Shown one piece after another: positions 1-5,555 of a DNA stretch of 6,308 bases. The notes beneath the pieces were generated by a model. That model made no database searches. It was not told the origin of the DNA and saw only the letters and a program-made list of their open reading frames with translations. The stretch is from an uncultured Clostridia bacterium (GTDB taxonomy: Bacteria > Bacillota > Clostridia > TANB77 > CAG-508): contig CANQKB010000079.1 of assembly GCA_947624405.1 (NCBI GenBank), forward strand, positions 1-6,308, given 5' to 3'. Position 1 is the first letter of the stretch. Each line of letters opens with the position of its first letter. A program made the position numbers and the translations under genes.

Positions 1-8
1 AAATTCGT

Positions 9-75
9 AGGTCGAACTCACTTCGATTTTTAAAACATTCCTCCACGCTTAGCTGGTTAGAGTGTGAACTGTAAC
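9..75 (+). repeat. Dispersed repeat, copy A
   Basis: This 67-bp segment recurs in inverted orientation at 5982-6048 with 65 of 67 positions identical, and in diverged form at 6139-6193. Recognisable blocks in order are a small hairpin TCGAA-N5-TTCGA (12-26), ATTTTTAAAA, CATTCCTCC, CGCTTAGC and the end block TGTGAACTGTAAC. It contains no ORF. It lies 38 bases upstream of the -35 of the predicted Asp23 operon promoter. The bases before position 9 may also belong to the element, because AAATTCGTA (1-9) recurs at 6076-6084, but the window edge prevents a check. Function is unknown; the repeat itself is directly visible. Confidence 0.9.
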
Positions 76-113
76 ACTATATAACAAAAAAATAAAAAAA
101 TCATTAAAAATAG

Positions 114-142
114 TTGTAAAAAAGAATAATAATTGATATACT
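114..142 (+). promoter_or_regulatory. Sigma-A-type promoter of the Asp23 operon
   Basis: A -35 box TTGTAA (114-119) and a -10 box TATACT (137-142) are separated by exactly 17 bases in an AT-rich stretch. Transcription would start near 149, leaving a leader of about 35 bases before the ATG at 184. The promoter overlaps the TTG at 133, which argues against that codon being a translation start. This is a prediction from sequence only, and AT-rich DNA gives chance matches. Confidence 0.55.
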
Positions 143-183
143 ATATGTATATAAAAATACCAAGAAAGGATGGTAATAAAAAA

Positions 184-591
184 ATGGAAAATGAAGAAAA
201 TGAAAAAGTAGAGGAAATCAACGTAACAGAGGATAGTAGCGTTGTGATATCAGATGAGGTAGTTTCAATAATTGCTGGAATAGCAGTATCAGAAGTTCCA
301 GGCGTTGTTGACACAGCAGGAGGATTTGCAGGAGGAATATCAGAAGTTTTAAGTGGAAAGAAAAAATTATCAAAAGGAATTAAAGTTGAAGTTGGAGAAA
401 AGGAAACAAAAATTGATGTAAACATAATTGTAGAATATGGAGTAAGAATACCAGATGTTGCATTTGAAATACAAAATAAAGTTAAATCATCTGTAAAAGA
501 AATGACAGGTTTAGATGTTGTTGCAGTTAATGTACATGTACAAGGAGTTAAAACATCAATAGAACAAGAACCAAAACAAGAAGAAAATTAA
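184..591 (+). CDS. Asp23/Gls24 family envelope stress response protein
   Basis: A 135-residue protein with an acidic, disordered-looking N-terminus (residues 1-20) and an Asp23/Gls24 domain at about 21-122. Family features are the start of the domain (ISDEVVSIIAGIAVSEVPGV, 22-41), the central VEYGVRIPDVA (83-93), and the terminal pattern GLDVVAVNVHVQGV (109-122). There is no signal peptide or membrane segment. Asp23 of Staphylococcus aureus is a cytoplasmic protein tethered to the membrane by AmaP, and an amaP-like gene lies 31 bases downstream here. The frame is open back to a TTG at 133, but that codon sits in the predicted promoter. The ATG at 184 has an AAGGA 13 bases upstream and gives a normal family length. 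It is first in a rightward operon. Domain assignment is confident; a role in alkaline or envelope stress is inferred from the family. Confidence 0.93.
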   Translation: MENEENEKVEEINVTEDSSVVISDEVVSIIAGIAVSEVPGVVDTAGGFAGGISEVLSGKKKLSKGIKVEVGEKETKIDVNIIVEYGVRIPDVAFEIQNKVKSSVKEMTGLDVVAVNVHVQGVKTSIEQEPKQEEN

Positions 592-622
592 ATTATTAAA
601 TTATATAGAAGGAAATAAAAAA

Positions 623-1174
623 ATGAAAATATTAGATAAATTAACTTTGATACTATTTTCAATAATAATATTAGTATTTGCACTAATTATAGAATTTTTA
701 ATGTTTGGTATTATAAGATTTTCTGTAATTAATACATTTTATAATGAAATAATAGCAAATAAAACTTTGGAAAATGTAATAGTAGTAAGCTCAATTGTAT
801 GTGCTATACTTGCATTAAGAGCAATATTATATGGGGCAAGCTATAATACAGAAACAAATGAAGGAGTATTACTTGAAAATGAAGCAGGAAGACTTTTGAT
901 TTCAAAAGATACAATAGAAAATTTAGTAAATGGTGTGGCAAAGGGCTTTGAAAACACACAAAGTGTTTCAACAAAAGTTATAGTAGATAGTAAAAATGAA
1001 TTAAAAGTATATGTAACTTTGTTGGTTCTACCAAGTACGGTTATAAACGAACTTTCTATTAATTTACAAACAAGGATAAAAGAAGTTGTAAAAAATGTAA
1101 CTAATTTAGATGTAAAAACAATTGATATAAAAATAAAAAACATTACAACTCCTGAAGCAAAAAATGAAATATAA
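623..1174 (+). CDS. amaP: AmaP-like membrane anchor with Asp23-like C-terminal domain
   Basis: A 183-residue protein with two hydrophobic segments (about residues 8-30 and 52-70), followed by a soluble region of about 84-174 that resembles an Asp23 domain. Compare EAGRLLISKDTIENLV with the Asp23 start ISDEVVSIIAG, and NLDVKTIDIKIKNI (161-174) with GLDVVAVNVHVQGV in the gene before it. This hairpin-plus-Asp23-like layout is typical of AmaP, which anchors Asp23 to the cytoplasmic membrane in staphylococci. The ATG at 623 has AAGGAA about 9 bases upstream. Position immediately after the Asp23 gene and before DUF2273 supports the call. The partner relationship is inferred from family and context. 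Confidence 0.87.
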   Translation: MKILDKLTLILFSIIILVFALIIEFLMFGIIRFSVINTFYNEIIANKTLENVIVVSSIVCAILALRAILYGASYNTETNEGVLLENEAGRLLISKDTIENLVNGVAKGFENTQSVSTKVIVDSKNELKVYVTLLVLPSTVINELSINLQTRIKEVVKNVTNLDVKTIDIKIKNITTPEAKNEI

Positions 1175-1183
1175 AGGAGTTAG

Positions 1184-1294
1184 AGTTTGAAAAAGGTTAA
1201 TATATTGCATGGTCAAAAATATTGCAAAAGTTTCTAAAATATATTTAAATAAAATTAACTATGTTAACTTATAATTATATAAATTTTTCAAACT
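1184..1294. repeat. 11-bp perfect inverted repeat in the amaP-DUF2273 gap
   Basis: AGTTTGAAAAA at 1184-1194 is the exact reverse complement of TTTTTCAAACT at 1284-1294. The arms are 89 bases apart and enclose most of the 154-base non-coding gap. In RNA they could close a long AT-rich stem-loop, bringing the end of amaP near the ribosome binding site of the next gene. The arms are A/T-rich, so a chance occurrence is quite possible. Confidence 0.4.
1187..1237 (+). CDS. Possible 16-residue peptide ORF (uncertain)
   Basis: Directly after the amaP stop, AGGAG (1175-1179) lies 7 bases before a TTG that opens 16 codons, MKKVNILHGQKYCKSF, ended by TAA. The ribosome binding site and spacing are good. 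The peptide has a basic start and one Cys but no recognisable family. It could be a leader peptide, a remnant of a lost gene, or chance. It overlaps the left arm of the inverted repeat at 1184-1194. No function can be assigned. Confidence 0.2.
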   Translation: MKKVNILHGQKYCKSF

Positions 1295-1301
1295 TGGTTT
1301 G

Positions 1302-1316
1302 TGCCTTGGAAAGGAA
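1302..1316 (+). promoter_or_regulatory. RBS-containing inverted repeat before DUF2273
   Basis: The 15-base motif TGCCTTGGAAAGGAA contains CCTT-GGA-AAGG, in which CCTT can pair with the Shine-Dalgarno AAGG. The same 15 bases recur with one change before xseB (3196-3210). A 4-bp stem with a 3-base loop is weak, so a regulatory effect is only a possibility. Confidence 0.3.
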
Positions 1317-1328
1317 AGGTAAATAAAT

Positions 1329-1532
1329 ATGAACGATTTAAAAGGCTTTTTTCATGATTATAGAGGTGCTATAATTGGTGGAATATTAGCAATTATCGTG
1401 CTATGTACAGGTTTACTCAAACTTGCTATTGCAATTTTGATAATATGTGCAGGTATTTTTATAGGCAACTATATACAAAATAATAAATATGAAGTAAAAC
1501 AAAAATTATTAGATTTAATTAATAGATTGTAA
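1329..1532 (+). CDS. DUF2273 family small membrane protein
   Basis: A 67-residue protein with two adjacent hydrophobic helices (about 13-30 and 33-50) joined by a short turn, then a basic amphipathic tail (NNKYEVKQKLLDLINRL). The size, the glycine-rich first helix (YRGAIIGGILAIIV) and the position between amaP and nusB match DUF2273, a family that in Bacillota usually sits beside Asp23/AmaP genes. The biochemical role is unknown; family knowledge suggests part of the same envelope-stress membrane complex. The ATG has GGAAAGG roughly 10 bases upstream. That site overlaps a CCTT-GGA-AAGG inverted repeat (1304-1314) that might mask it. Confidence 0.85.
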   Translation: MNDLKGFFHDYRGAIIGGILAIIVLCTGLLKLAIAILIICAGIFIGNYIQNNKYEVKQKLLDLINRL

Positions 1533-1542
1533 AGGAAGGCAT

Positions 1543-1968
1543 ATGAACAGATCAAAGTCAAGAGAATTAGCATTCAAACTAATTTATGAAAAAGAAATTC
1601 AAAAAGAAATTGAAGATGATACACTTCAAATATTTCTTGAGGCACAAGAAATTGAAGATGAAACTGTAAAAGAATATCTTAAGGATATTCTTTTTGGGGT
1701 ATCTCAAAATGAAGAAAGAATAAATAGTTTAATAGAACAAAATCTTAAATCAGATTGGAAGATATCTAGAATTTCGAAGGTTAATTTAAGCTTATTGAAA
1801 CTTGCAATATATGAAATGATATATAATAAGCTTCCATATAAGGTTGCGATAAATGAAGTGGTTGAACTTGCTAAAAAATATTCTGATGAACAAGCACAAT
1901 CATTCATAAATGGAATATTGGCAAGTATTGTAAAACAAGAAAATTTAAAAGATGAAGAACAAAATTAA
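1543..1968 (+). CDS. nusB: Transcription antitermination factor NusB
   Basis: A 141-residue, largely helical RNA-binding protein of normal NusB length. Diagnostic parts are the N-terminal RSKSRELAFKLIYE (residues 3-16), the central WKISRISKVNLSLLKLAIYEM (72-92), and the C-terminal PYKVAINEVVELAKKYSDEQAQSFINGIL (98-126). NusB with NusE (S10) binds boxA RNA and promotes antitermination on rRNA operons. The ATG at 1543 has an AAAGGAAGG ribosome binding site a few bases upstream and starts 10 bases after the DUF2273 stop, so the genes are almost certainly co-transcribed. nusB next to xseAB is a common Bacillota arrangement. No anomalies are seen. Confidence 0.97.
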   Translation: MNRSKSRELAFKLIYEKEIQKEIEDDTLQIFLEAQEIEDETVKEYLKDILFGVSQNEERINSLIEQNLKSDWKISRISKVNLSLLKLAIYEMIYNKLPYKVAINEVVELAKKYSDEQAQSFINGILASIVKQENLKDEEQN

Positions 1969-1987
1969 ATTTTTAAAAGGATAAAAT

Positions 1988-3178
1988 ATGGAAATTACAC
2001 CAATAACAATTACGGAATTAAATAAATACATAAAAGATAAAATAGATAAGGACGAGTTTTTGCAAAATGTATATGTAAAAGGAGAAATTTCAAATTTTAA
2101 GAACCATTATACAGGGCATTTGTACTTTACACTCAAAGATGAAAATTCTCTTATAAAATGCATTATGTTTAAATCATTTGCAGAAAGACTCAAATTTATG
2201 CCAAAAGATGGTATGAAAGTAGTGGTATTTGGAACAGTTGCAGTATATGAGAGAGATGGAGTCTATCAAATATACGTAAAAGCAATGAAACAAGAAGGAT
2301 TAGGAGACCTTTATGTCAAATATAATGAATTAAAAGAAAGGCTAGAAAAAGAGGGACTTTTTGATGCAAAGTATAAAAAGAAAATTCCTTTTATGCCTGA
2401 AAAAATAGGAGTATTAACATCTAAAACTGGTTCTGTAATACGTGATATAATAAATGTAAGTACAAGAAGAAACCAAAATGTATATTTGAGGCTTCTTCCT
2501 GTACCTGTTCAAGGAGAGGGAGCAGGAGAAAAAATTGCAGATGCAATAAGATTAATGAATGAAAAAAAACTTGCAGATGTAATAATTATTGCAAGAGGAG
2601 GAGGTTCATTAGAAGATTTGTGGCCTTTTAATGAAGAAATTGTTGCACGTGCAATTTTCGAGTCTGAGTTACCAGTTATTTCTGCTGTTGGACATGAGAC
2701 AGATTTTACTATTGCAGACTTTGTAGCAGATTTGAGGGCACCAACTCCATCAGCAGCTGCAGAACTTGCAGTTCCTGAAATAAGCAAATTAGTTGATACA
2801 ATAGCAAATTTCCAAAATAGATATAGAGTGGCTTTGAGAAAAAAAGTAGAATATATGAAATTACAGTTTGATAAATGTATGCAAATGAGATGTTACAAAG
2901 AGCCATTGGAAAAAATAAATGAAAGATATATAAATTTGGATAGATTAGTTAAAAGTTTAAATGATAGTATTTCTCAAAAAATTACTATATCTAAAAAGGA
3001 TTTAATAAATGGAATGACTAAACTTGATGCTTTGAGTCCACTTAAGACGTTAAGTCGTGGATACAGTATTACGAAAAAAGATGAAAAAGTTGTAAAGTCT
3101 GTAAAAGATTTAAAAATTGGTGATAAAATTTCACTAAGGTTTGCAGATGGGGAAAAAATAGCTGAAGTTATAAAGTAA
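1988..3178 (+). CDS. xseA: Exodeoxyribonuclease VII large subunit
   Basis: A 396-residue protein of usual family length. The N-terminal OB-fold DNA-binding domain covers about residues 1-105 (VKGEISNFKNHYTGHLYFTLKD at 30-51). The catalytic domain follows with GVLTSKTGSVIRDI (141-154), ARGGGSLEDLWPFNEE (202-217) and GHETDFTIADFVADLRAPTPSAAAE (235-259). After a charged helical region of about 265-345, the C-terminal motif LDALSPLKTLSRGYSI (347-361) is intact. With XseB it forms the ATP-independent, bidirectional single-strand exonuclease VII, which acts in DNA repair in the cytoplasm. The ATG has AAAAGGA about 6 bases upstream and lies 19 bases after nusB. All family motifs are present, so the enzyme is probably active. 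Confidence 0.98.
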   Translation: MEITPITITELNKYIKDKIDKDEFLQNVYVKGEISNFKNHYTGHLYFTLKDENSLIKCIMFKSFAERLKFMPKDGMKVVVFGTVAVYERDGVYQIYVKAMKQEGLGDLYVKYNELKERLEKEGLFDAKYKKKIPFMPEKIGVLTSKTGSVIRDIINVSTRRNQNVYLRLLPVPVQGEGAGEKIADAIRLMNEKKLADVIIIARGGGSLEDLWPFNEEIVARAIFESELPVISAVGHETDFTIADFVADLRAPTPSAAAELAVPEISKLVDTIANFQNRYRVALRKKVEYMKLQFDKCMQMRCYKEPLEKINERYINLDRLVKSLNDSISQKITISKKDLINGMTKLDALSPLKTLSRGYSITKKDEKVVKSVKDLKIGDKISLRFADGEKIAEVIK

Positions 3179-3195
3179 TTAGCATAACAGCGTAT

Positions 3196-3210
3196 TGCCT
3201 TAGAAAGGAA
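3196..3210 (+). promoter_or_regulatory. RBS-containing inverted repeat before xseB
   Basis: TGCCTTAGAAAGGAA includes the xseB Shine-Dalgarno (AAGGAA) and a CCTT-AGA-AAGG inverted repeat that could pair with it. It matches the DUF2273 leader at 1302-1316 in 14 of 15 bases, although the two genes are otherwise unrelated. Regulation by RBS masking is inference. Confidence 0.3.
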
Positions 3211-3217
3211 TGAAATA

Positions 3218-3442
3218 ATGGAAAATATGAAATTTGAAGATGCAATAAAGAAACTAGAAGAAATTGCAAAAGAGCTTGAAAGTGGAGAATTAGGCTTGGA
3301 TGAAAGTGTGAGCAAATTTGAAGAAGGTATGAAAATATCAAAAAATTGTACTAAAATGTTAAATGAAGCTGAAAAAAGAATAAATATATTAATAAACAAC
3401 GATGGCGATATAGAAGAAGAAAGTTTTGTAAGTGAAGAATAA
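3218..3442 (+). CDS. xseB: Exodeoxyribonuclease VII small subunit
   Basis: A 74-residue acidic helical protein, normal length for XseB. The family signature MKFEDAIKKLEEIAKELESGELGLDESVSKFEEGMK (4-39) is complete, ending in a variable acidic tail (DGDIEEESFVSEE). Several XseB copies bind the coiled arms of XseA to form exonuclease VII. It starts 39 bases after xseA, a slightly longer gap than others in the operon. AAGGAA lies about 7 bases before the ATG at 3218. An alternative start at the fourth codon (ATG) would remove three residues and lies farther from the ribosome binding site. Confidence 0.96.
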   Translation: MENMKFEDAIKKLEEIAKELESGELGLDESVSKFEEGMKISKNCTKMLNEAEKRINILINNDGDIEEESFVSEE

Positions 3443-3463
3443 TTATAAAGGATGAGTAATTTA

Positions 3464-3904
3464 ATGAATGCAATTATAGAAATTTTAACAAATAAGTACA
3501 TATATATACCTTTTTTAGTTTGGCTTGCCATTCAAAGTTTTAAAGTTATATGGGATTTAATAACAACTAAGAAATTTAATTTTAAGAGAATACTTGGAGC
3601 AGGTGGGATGCCTAGCTCACATTCTGCTGTTGTTATGTGTCTTGCAGTAATGGTTGGAAAAGAAGCAGGATTTTCTTCATATATTTTTGCAATTAGTATG
3701 ATATTTGCAATAGTTGTTATGTATGATGCAGCAGGGATTAGAAGAGCAGCAGGTAAACAAGCAGCTTTGCTAAATAAAATAGTAAATACTCCAGGACTTT
3801 CAAGCGTGCAAGTGCAAGAGAAGCTTGTTGAAGTACTTGGACATACACCAATTCAAGTTTTTGTTGGAGCCTTAATTGGAGTTATTGTTGGAGTAATTTT
3901 TTAA
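3464..3904 (+). CDS. Divergent PAP2 family membrane protein (YuiD/DUF212-like)
   Basis: A hydrophobic protein of 146 residues with several membrane helices. It has the conserved motifs of the divergent PAP2 (DUF212) family: GGMPSSHSA (residues 47-55), YDAAGIRRAAG (87-97) and LGHTPIQVFVGALIG (125-139). These match the B. subtilis YuiD pattern; the SSHS and R/H motifs recall acid phosphatases of the PAP2 class, but no substrate is established from the sequence. I chose the ATG at 3464 because AAAGGA (3447-3452) is a plausible distance from it. The in-frame ATG at 3452 overlaps that site and would add four residues. It begins 21 bases after xseB and is the last gene before the terminator. Family call is firm, function is not. 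Confidence 0.9.
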   Translation: MNAIIEILTNKYIYIPFLVWLAIQSFKVIWDLITTKKFNFKRILGAGGMPSSHSAVVMCLAVMVGKEAGFSSYIFAISMIFAIVVMYDAAGIRRAAGKQAALLNKIVNTPGLSSVQVQEKLVEVLGHTPIQVFVGALIGVIVGVIF

Positions 3905-3938
3905 GAAATATATTGTTGTAGGATTAAATAAGAAAATT

Positions 3939-3970
3939 GAGCGTTAACGAAATCAAAGATTTCGACGCTC
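3939..3970. terminator. Strong bulged hairpin after the operon
   Basis: GAGCGT (3939-3944) pairs with ACGCTC (3965-3970) and CGAAATC (3948-3954) pairs with GATTTCG (3958-3964). That gives 13 base pairs with a TAA bulge and an AAA loop. To the left of it the opposite strand is U-rich (AATTTTCTTATTT), so it looks best suited to stop leftward transcripts. To the right it is not followed by a T-run. It may act as a backup terminator or as a 3'-end stabiliser for the operon mRNA. Confidence 0.6.
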
Positions 3971-3978
3971 ACATGTGC

Positions 3979-4017
3979 AAAAAAAGACCCCTCTGATTAA
4001 TCAGAGAGGTTTTTTTT
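3979..4017. terminator. Bidirectional intrinsic terminator
   Basis: A run of A (3979-3985), then a stem CCCCTCTGATT/AATCAGAGAGG with one mismatch, then eight T (4010-4017). Read rightward it ends the Asp23-xseAB-PAP2 operon. Read leftward it ends the zinc-ribbon gene, whose TAA stop (3997-3999) lies at the centre of the hairpin, so the last few codons are part of the stem. Confidence 0.85.
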
Positions 4018-4218
4018 ACGAATGACAGGGACATACTGTCTCTGCTGTCTTTCAACAGCAAGTTGGATATCCTCATCAGACGCTCCCTTGGGTACGTTCT
4101 GCACCCAAGAATGACCATTTTGGCATTCGAAGGAGACAAGCTCCTCCCTTCTTAACCGTCTCTCAATCGAGACGATAGTTCCTTTCTGTCCGCACCGCGG
4201 ACAAATTCCTAACTTCAT
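3997..4218 (-). CDS. Small zinc-ribbon protein, foreign base composition
   Basis: A 73-residue protein with a probable zinc ribbon: CPRC (Cys6, Cys9), then Cys32 and His36 in CQNGHSW. A charged middle and a Gln/Arg-rich C-terminal helix follow (residues 48-61). No family name comes to mind. Such ribbons often bind nucleic acid or act as small adaptors, but no function is assigned. AAGGAGG (4229-4235) lies about 10 bases before the ATG and a consensus-like promoter sits just upstream, so expression looks real. By my count the ORF has 102 G+C in 222 bases (46%), far above its neighbours, and it uses codons such as CGC-, CCG- and GTC-type that are rare nearby. It is the only leftward protein gene here and is enclosed by its own promoter and terminator. 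Recent horizontal acquisition is likely; a rarely seen host gene is the alternative. Confidence 0.78.
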   Translation of the reverse strand: MKLGICPRCGQKGTIVSIERRLRREELVSFECQNGHSWVQNVPKGASDEDIQLAVERQQRQYVPVIRKKNLSD

Positions 4219-4252
4219 AAATAAAGTTCCTCCTTGTGGTAAATCTATATAT

Positions 4253-4281
4253 ATTATACCCCATTTTAGCTATAAAGTCAA
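4253..4281 (-). promoter_or_regulatory. Promoter of the zinc-ribbon gene
   Basis: On the minus strand TTGACT (4276-4281) and TATAAT (4253-4258) are separated by 17 bases, a near-consensus sigma-A promoter. The start site would be about 30 bases before the initiation codon at 4218, with AAGGAGG between. It points away from the rsmD promoters. Confidence 0.75.
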
Positions 4282-4300
4282 ATTGAACTAATAGTTATAC

Positions 4301-4329
4301 TTGCATTTTTCAATTATATAGTGTATAAT
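4301..4329 (+). promoter_or_regulatory. Distal candidate promoter for rsmD
   Basis: TTGCAT (4301-4306) and TATAAT (4324-4329) with a 17-base spacer. It would give a leader of about 100 bases before the rsmD GTG. It lies back to back with the zinc-ribbon promoter, with only 19 bases between the two -35 boxes. Confidence 0.5.
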
Positions 4330-4384
4330 CGTATAAGCAATATTACAGAAGTGTTAAGTTTCTATTACATTTTTGTAAATACTA

Positions 4385-4412
4385 TTGACTTATGAAATAA
4401 ATCTAATAAAAT
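4385..4412 (+). promoter_or_regulatory. Proximal candidate promoter for rsmD
   Basis: TTGACT (4385-4390) and TAAAAT (4407-4412) with a 16-base spacer, ending 24 bases before the GTG start. A 14-base palindrome TTACA-TTTT-TGTAA (4365-4378) lies just upstream of the -35 and could be an operator, but is A/T-rich and unassigned. Confidence 0.45.
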
Positions 4413-4436
4413 ATAAAGTGAAATGATGAGGGAAAA

Positions 4437-4986
4437 GTGAGAATAATTAGTGGTACTGCTAGAGGTACAAAGTTAGAAACCTTAGAAGGAGAAGATACTA
4501 GACCTACTTTAGACAGAGTAAAAGAGGCTTTATTTAGTATTATACAAAACTATATATATGAAGCAGAAATTTTAGACCTATTTTCTGGAAGTCGGTGCTT
4601 TAGCAATAGAAAGCGTAAGCAGAGGTGCTAAGAGTGCGATTGTTTGTGATAGTTCTAAAAAGGCTGTAGATATAATTAAAAAAAATGTTATCAAAACTCA
4701 CTTTGAAGAAAAAATAAAAATTGTAAATAAAGACTTTAAAAAAGTATTGAAAGATATAGAAGGTACATCATTTGATATAATTTTTTTAGACCCTCCATAT
4801 AAGACGAATTTTGGAGTAGAGGCAATAGAAATTATTATGGAAAAAAACTTACTAAAGAAAAATGGGTTAATAATTTTTGAAACAGACAGAGATGAATGTA
4901 TAGACAGCTCTCAAAAATTTGCAAAAGTAATAGATTTAAGAAAGTATGGACGAGTAAAGTTGGTTTTCTTGAATCGAAAGGAGTAA
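4437..4986 (+). pseudogene. rsmD: 16S rRNA (guanine(966)-N(2))-methyltransferase, frameshifted
   Basis: The product resembles RsmD, the SAM-dependent enzyme that methylates G966 of 16S rRNA. It starts at GTG 4437 (MRIISGTARGTKL, with GAGGG 4 bases upstream). The reading frame breaks in motif I: after DLFSGS the frame as written gives RCFSNRKRKQRC and stops at 4629-4631. Dropping the C at 4593 restores GSGALAIESVSRGAKSA and an open frame to the TAA at 4984-4986. The repaired protein has 182 residues, the normal length, with motif I DLFSGSGALAIE (47-58) and the catalytic LDPPY (117-121). Everything else in the gene looks conserved, so the break is either very recent or a sequencing/assembly error. 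No programmed-frameshift signal is evident. As written, no functional enzyme would be made. Confidence 0.9.
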
Positions 4987-4995
4987 ACTTGGTTT

Positions 4996-5433
4996 ATGGA
5001 AATATTTACATTATTAGAAACTTTAGAAGAAATCATAGAAAATAGTAAAAGTGTCCCTTTTACCAACAAGGGTGTTATTGATAGAGAAGAAATGTTAGAC
5101 CTTATTAAAGAGATAAGGATTAAATTGCCAGAAGAATTGAAACAAGCTAAATGGGTAAAAGAAGAAAGAACAAGGATACTTATTGAGGCACAAAAAGAAG
5201 CTGATGATATTGTAAAAGAAGCAGAAAATAGAATAATTGCGATGATTGATGAGCATGAGATTACAAGAAAAGCATATGAACAAAAAGCCGAAATAATTGA
5301 AACAGCAAATGAAATGGCAAGAGAAATTTCGAATGGAACAAAAGAGCATGCAGATAAATTGCTTGCTGAAATAGAAACTTTGCTTGAAAATGAATTAAAA
5401 ACAATACAAAATAATAGAAAAGAATTGAAATAA
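4996..5433 (+). CDS. Conserved coiled-coil protein of Clostridia, function unknown
   Basis: A 145-residue, highly charged and almost wholly helical protein. An N-terminal part (1-50) has LLETLEEIIENSKSVPFTNKG and IDREEMLDLIKEIRIKLPEE. It is followed by a heptad-like coiled coil with AKWVKEERTRIL (51-62), AQKEADDIVKEAE (65-77) and DEHEITRKA (85-93). This pattern recurs in Clostridia proteins often labelled ATPase or ATP synthase subunit B-like, usually next to rsmD/coaD. I see no nucleotide-binding motif and no membrane anchor, so those labels are doubtful. The ATG at 4996 has AAAGGAG overlapping the rsmD end, about 12 bases upstream, so it is co-transcribed with rsmD. A scaffolding or division-associated role is only speculation. 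It is followed by a bidirectional terminator. Confidence 0.85.
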   Translation: MEIFTLLETLEEIIENSKSVPFTNKGVIDREEMLDLIKEIRIKLPEELKQAKWVKEERTRILIEAQKEADDIVKEAENRIIAMIDEHEITRKAYEQKAEIIETANEMAREISNGTKEHADKLLAEIETLLENELKTIQNNRKELK

Positions 5434-5510
5434 CTTTAATAATTTGTCTTTTATCATAATAAAAATTGTAAGTGAATAATTAAAAAGATTATTATATATA
5501 ATATATAAAA

Positions 5511-5549
5511 AATAACACTATTTTAAAATAATAAAATAGTGCTATTTTT
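5511..5549. terminator. Bidirectional terminator between the coiled-coil gene and ssrA
   Basis: AATAACACTATTTT (5511-5524) pairs with AAAATAGTGCTATT (5533-5546), 14 base pairs including one G-U or A-C position depending on strand, with an 8-base loop. T-rich tracts follow on both sides (ATTTTTGTATTTT to the right; ATTTTTTATAT on the opposite strand). It serves the rightward rsmD operon and the leftward tmRNA gene, whose 3' end is only 7 bases away. Confidence 0.8.
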
Positions 5550-5555
5550 GTATTT

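Noticed and set aside
133..183. TTG start at 133 extending the Asp23 protein by 17 residues
   Set aside because: It overlaps the predicted -10 region, has no ribosome binding site, and adds residues that the family does not have.
1224..1275. An internal promoter before DUF2273 (for example TATAAT at 1270)
   Set aside because: No acceptable -35 box lies at the right distance, and such matches are expected by chance in this A/T-rich gap.
2974..3531. A 185-codon open frame on the minus strand, antisense to xseA, xseB and the PAP2 gene
   Set aside because: It is rich in Ser, Phe, Ile and Leu as expected from the complement of A-rich coding DNA, it overlaps three well-recognised genes, and it has no family signature.
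4585..4600. Programmed +1 frameshifting in rsmD
   Set aside because: There is no slippery codon followed by a stop, no upstream Shine-Dalgarno-like stimulator, and RsmD is not known to use frameshifting.
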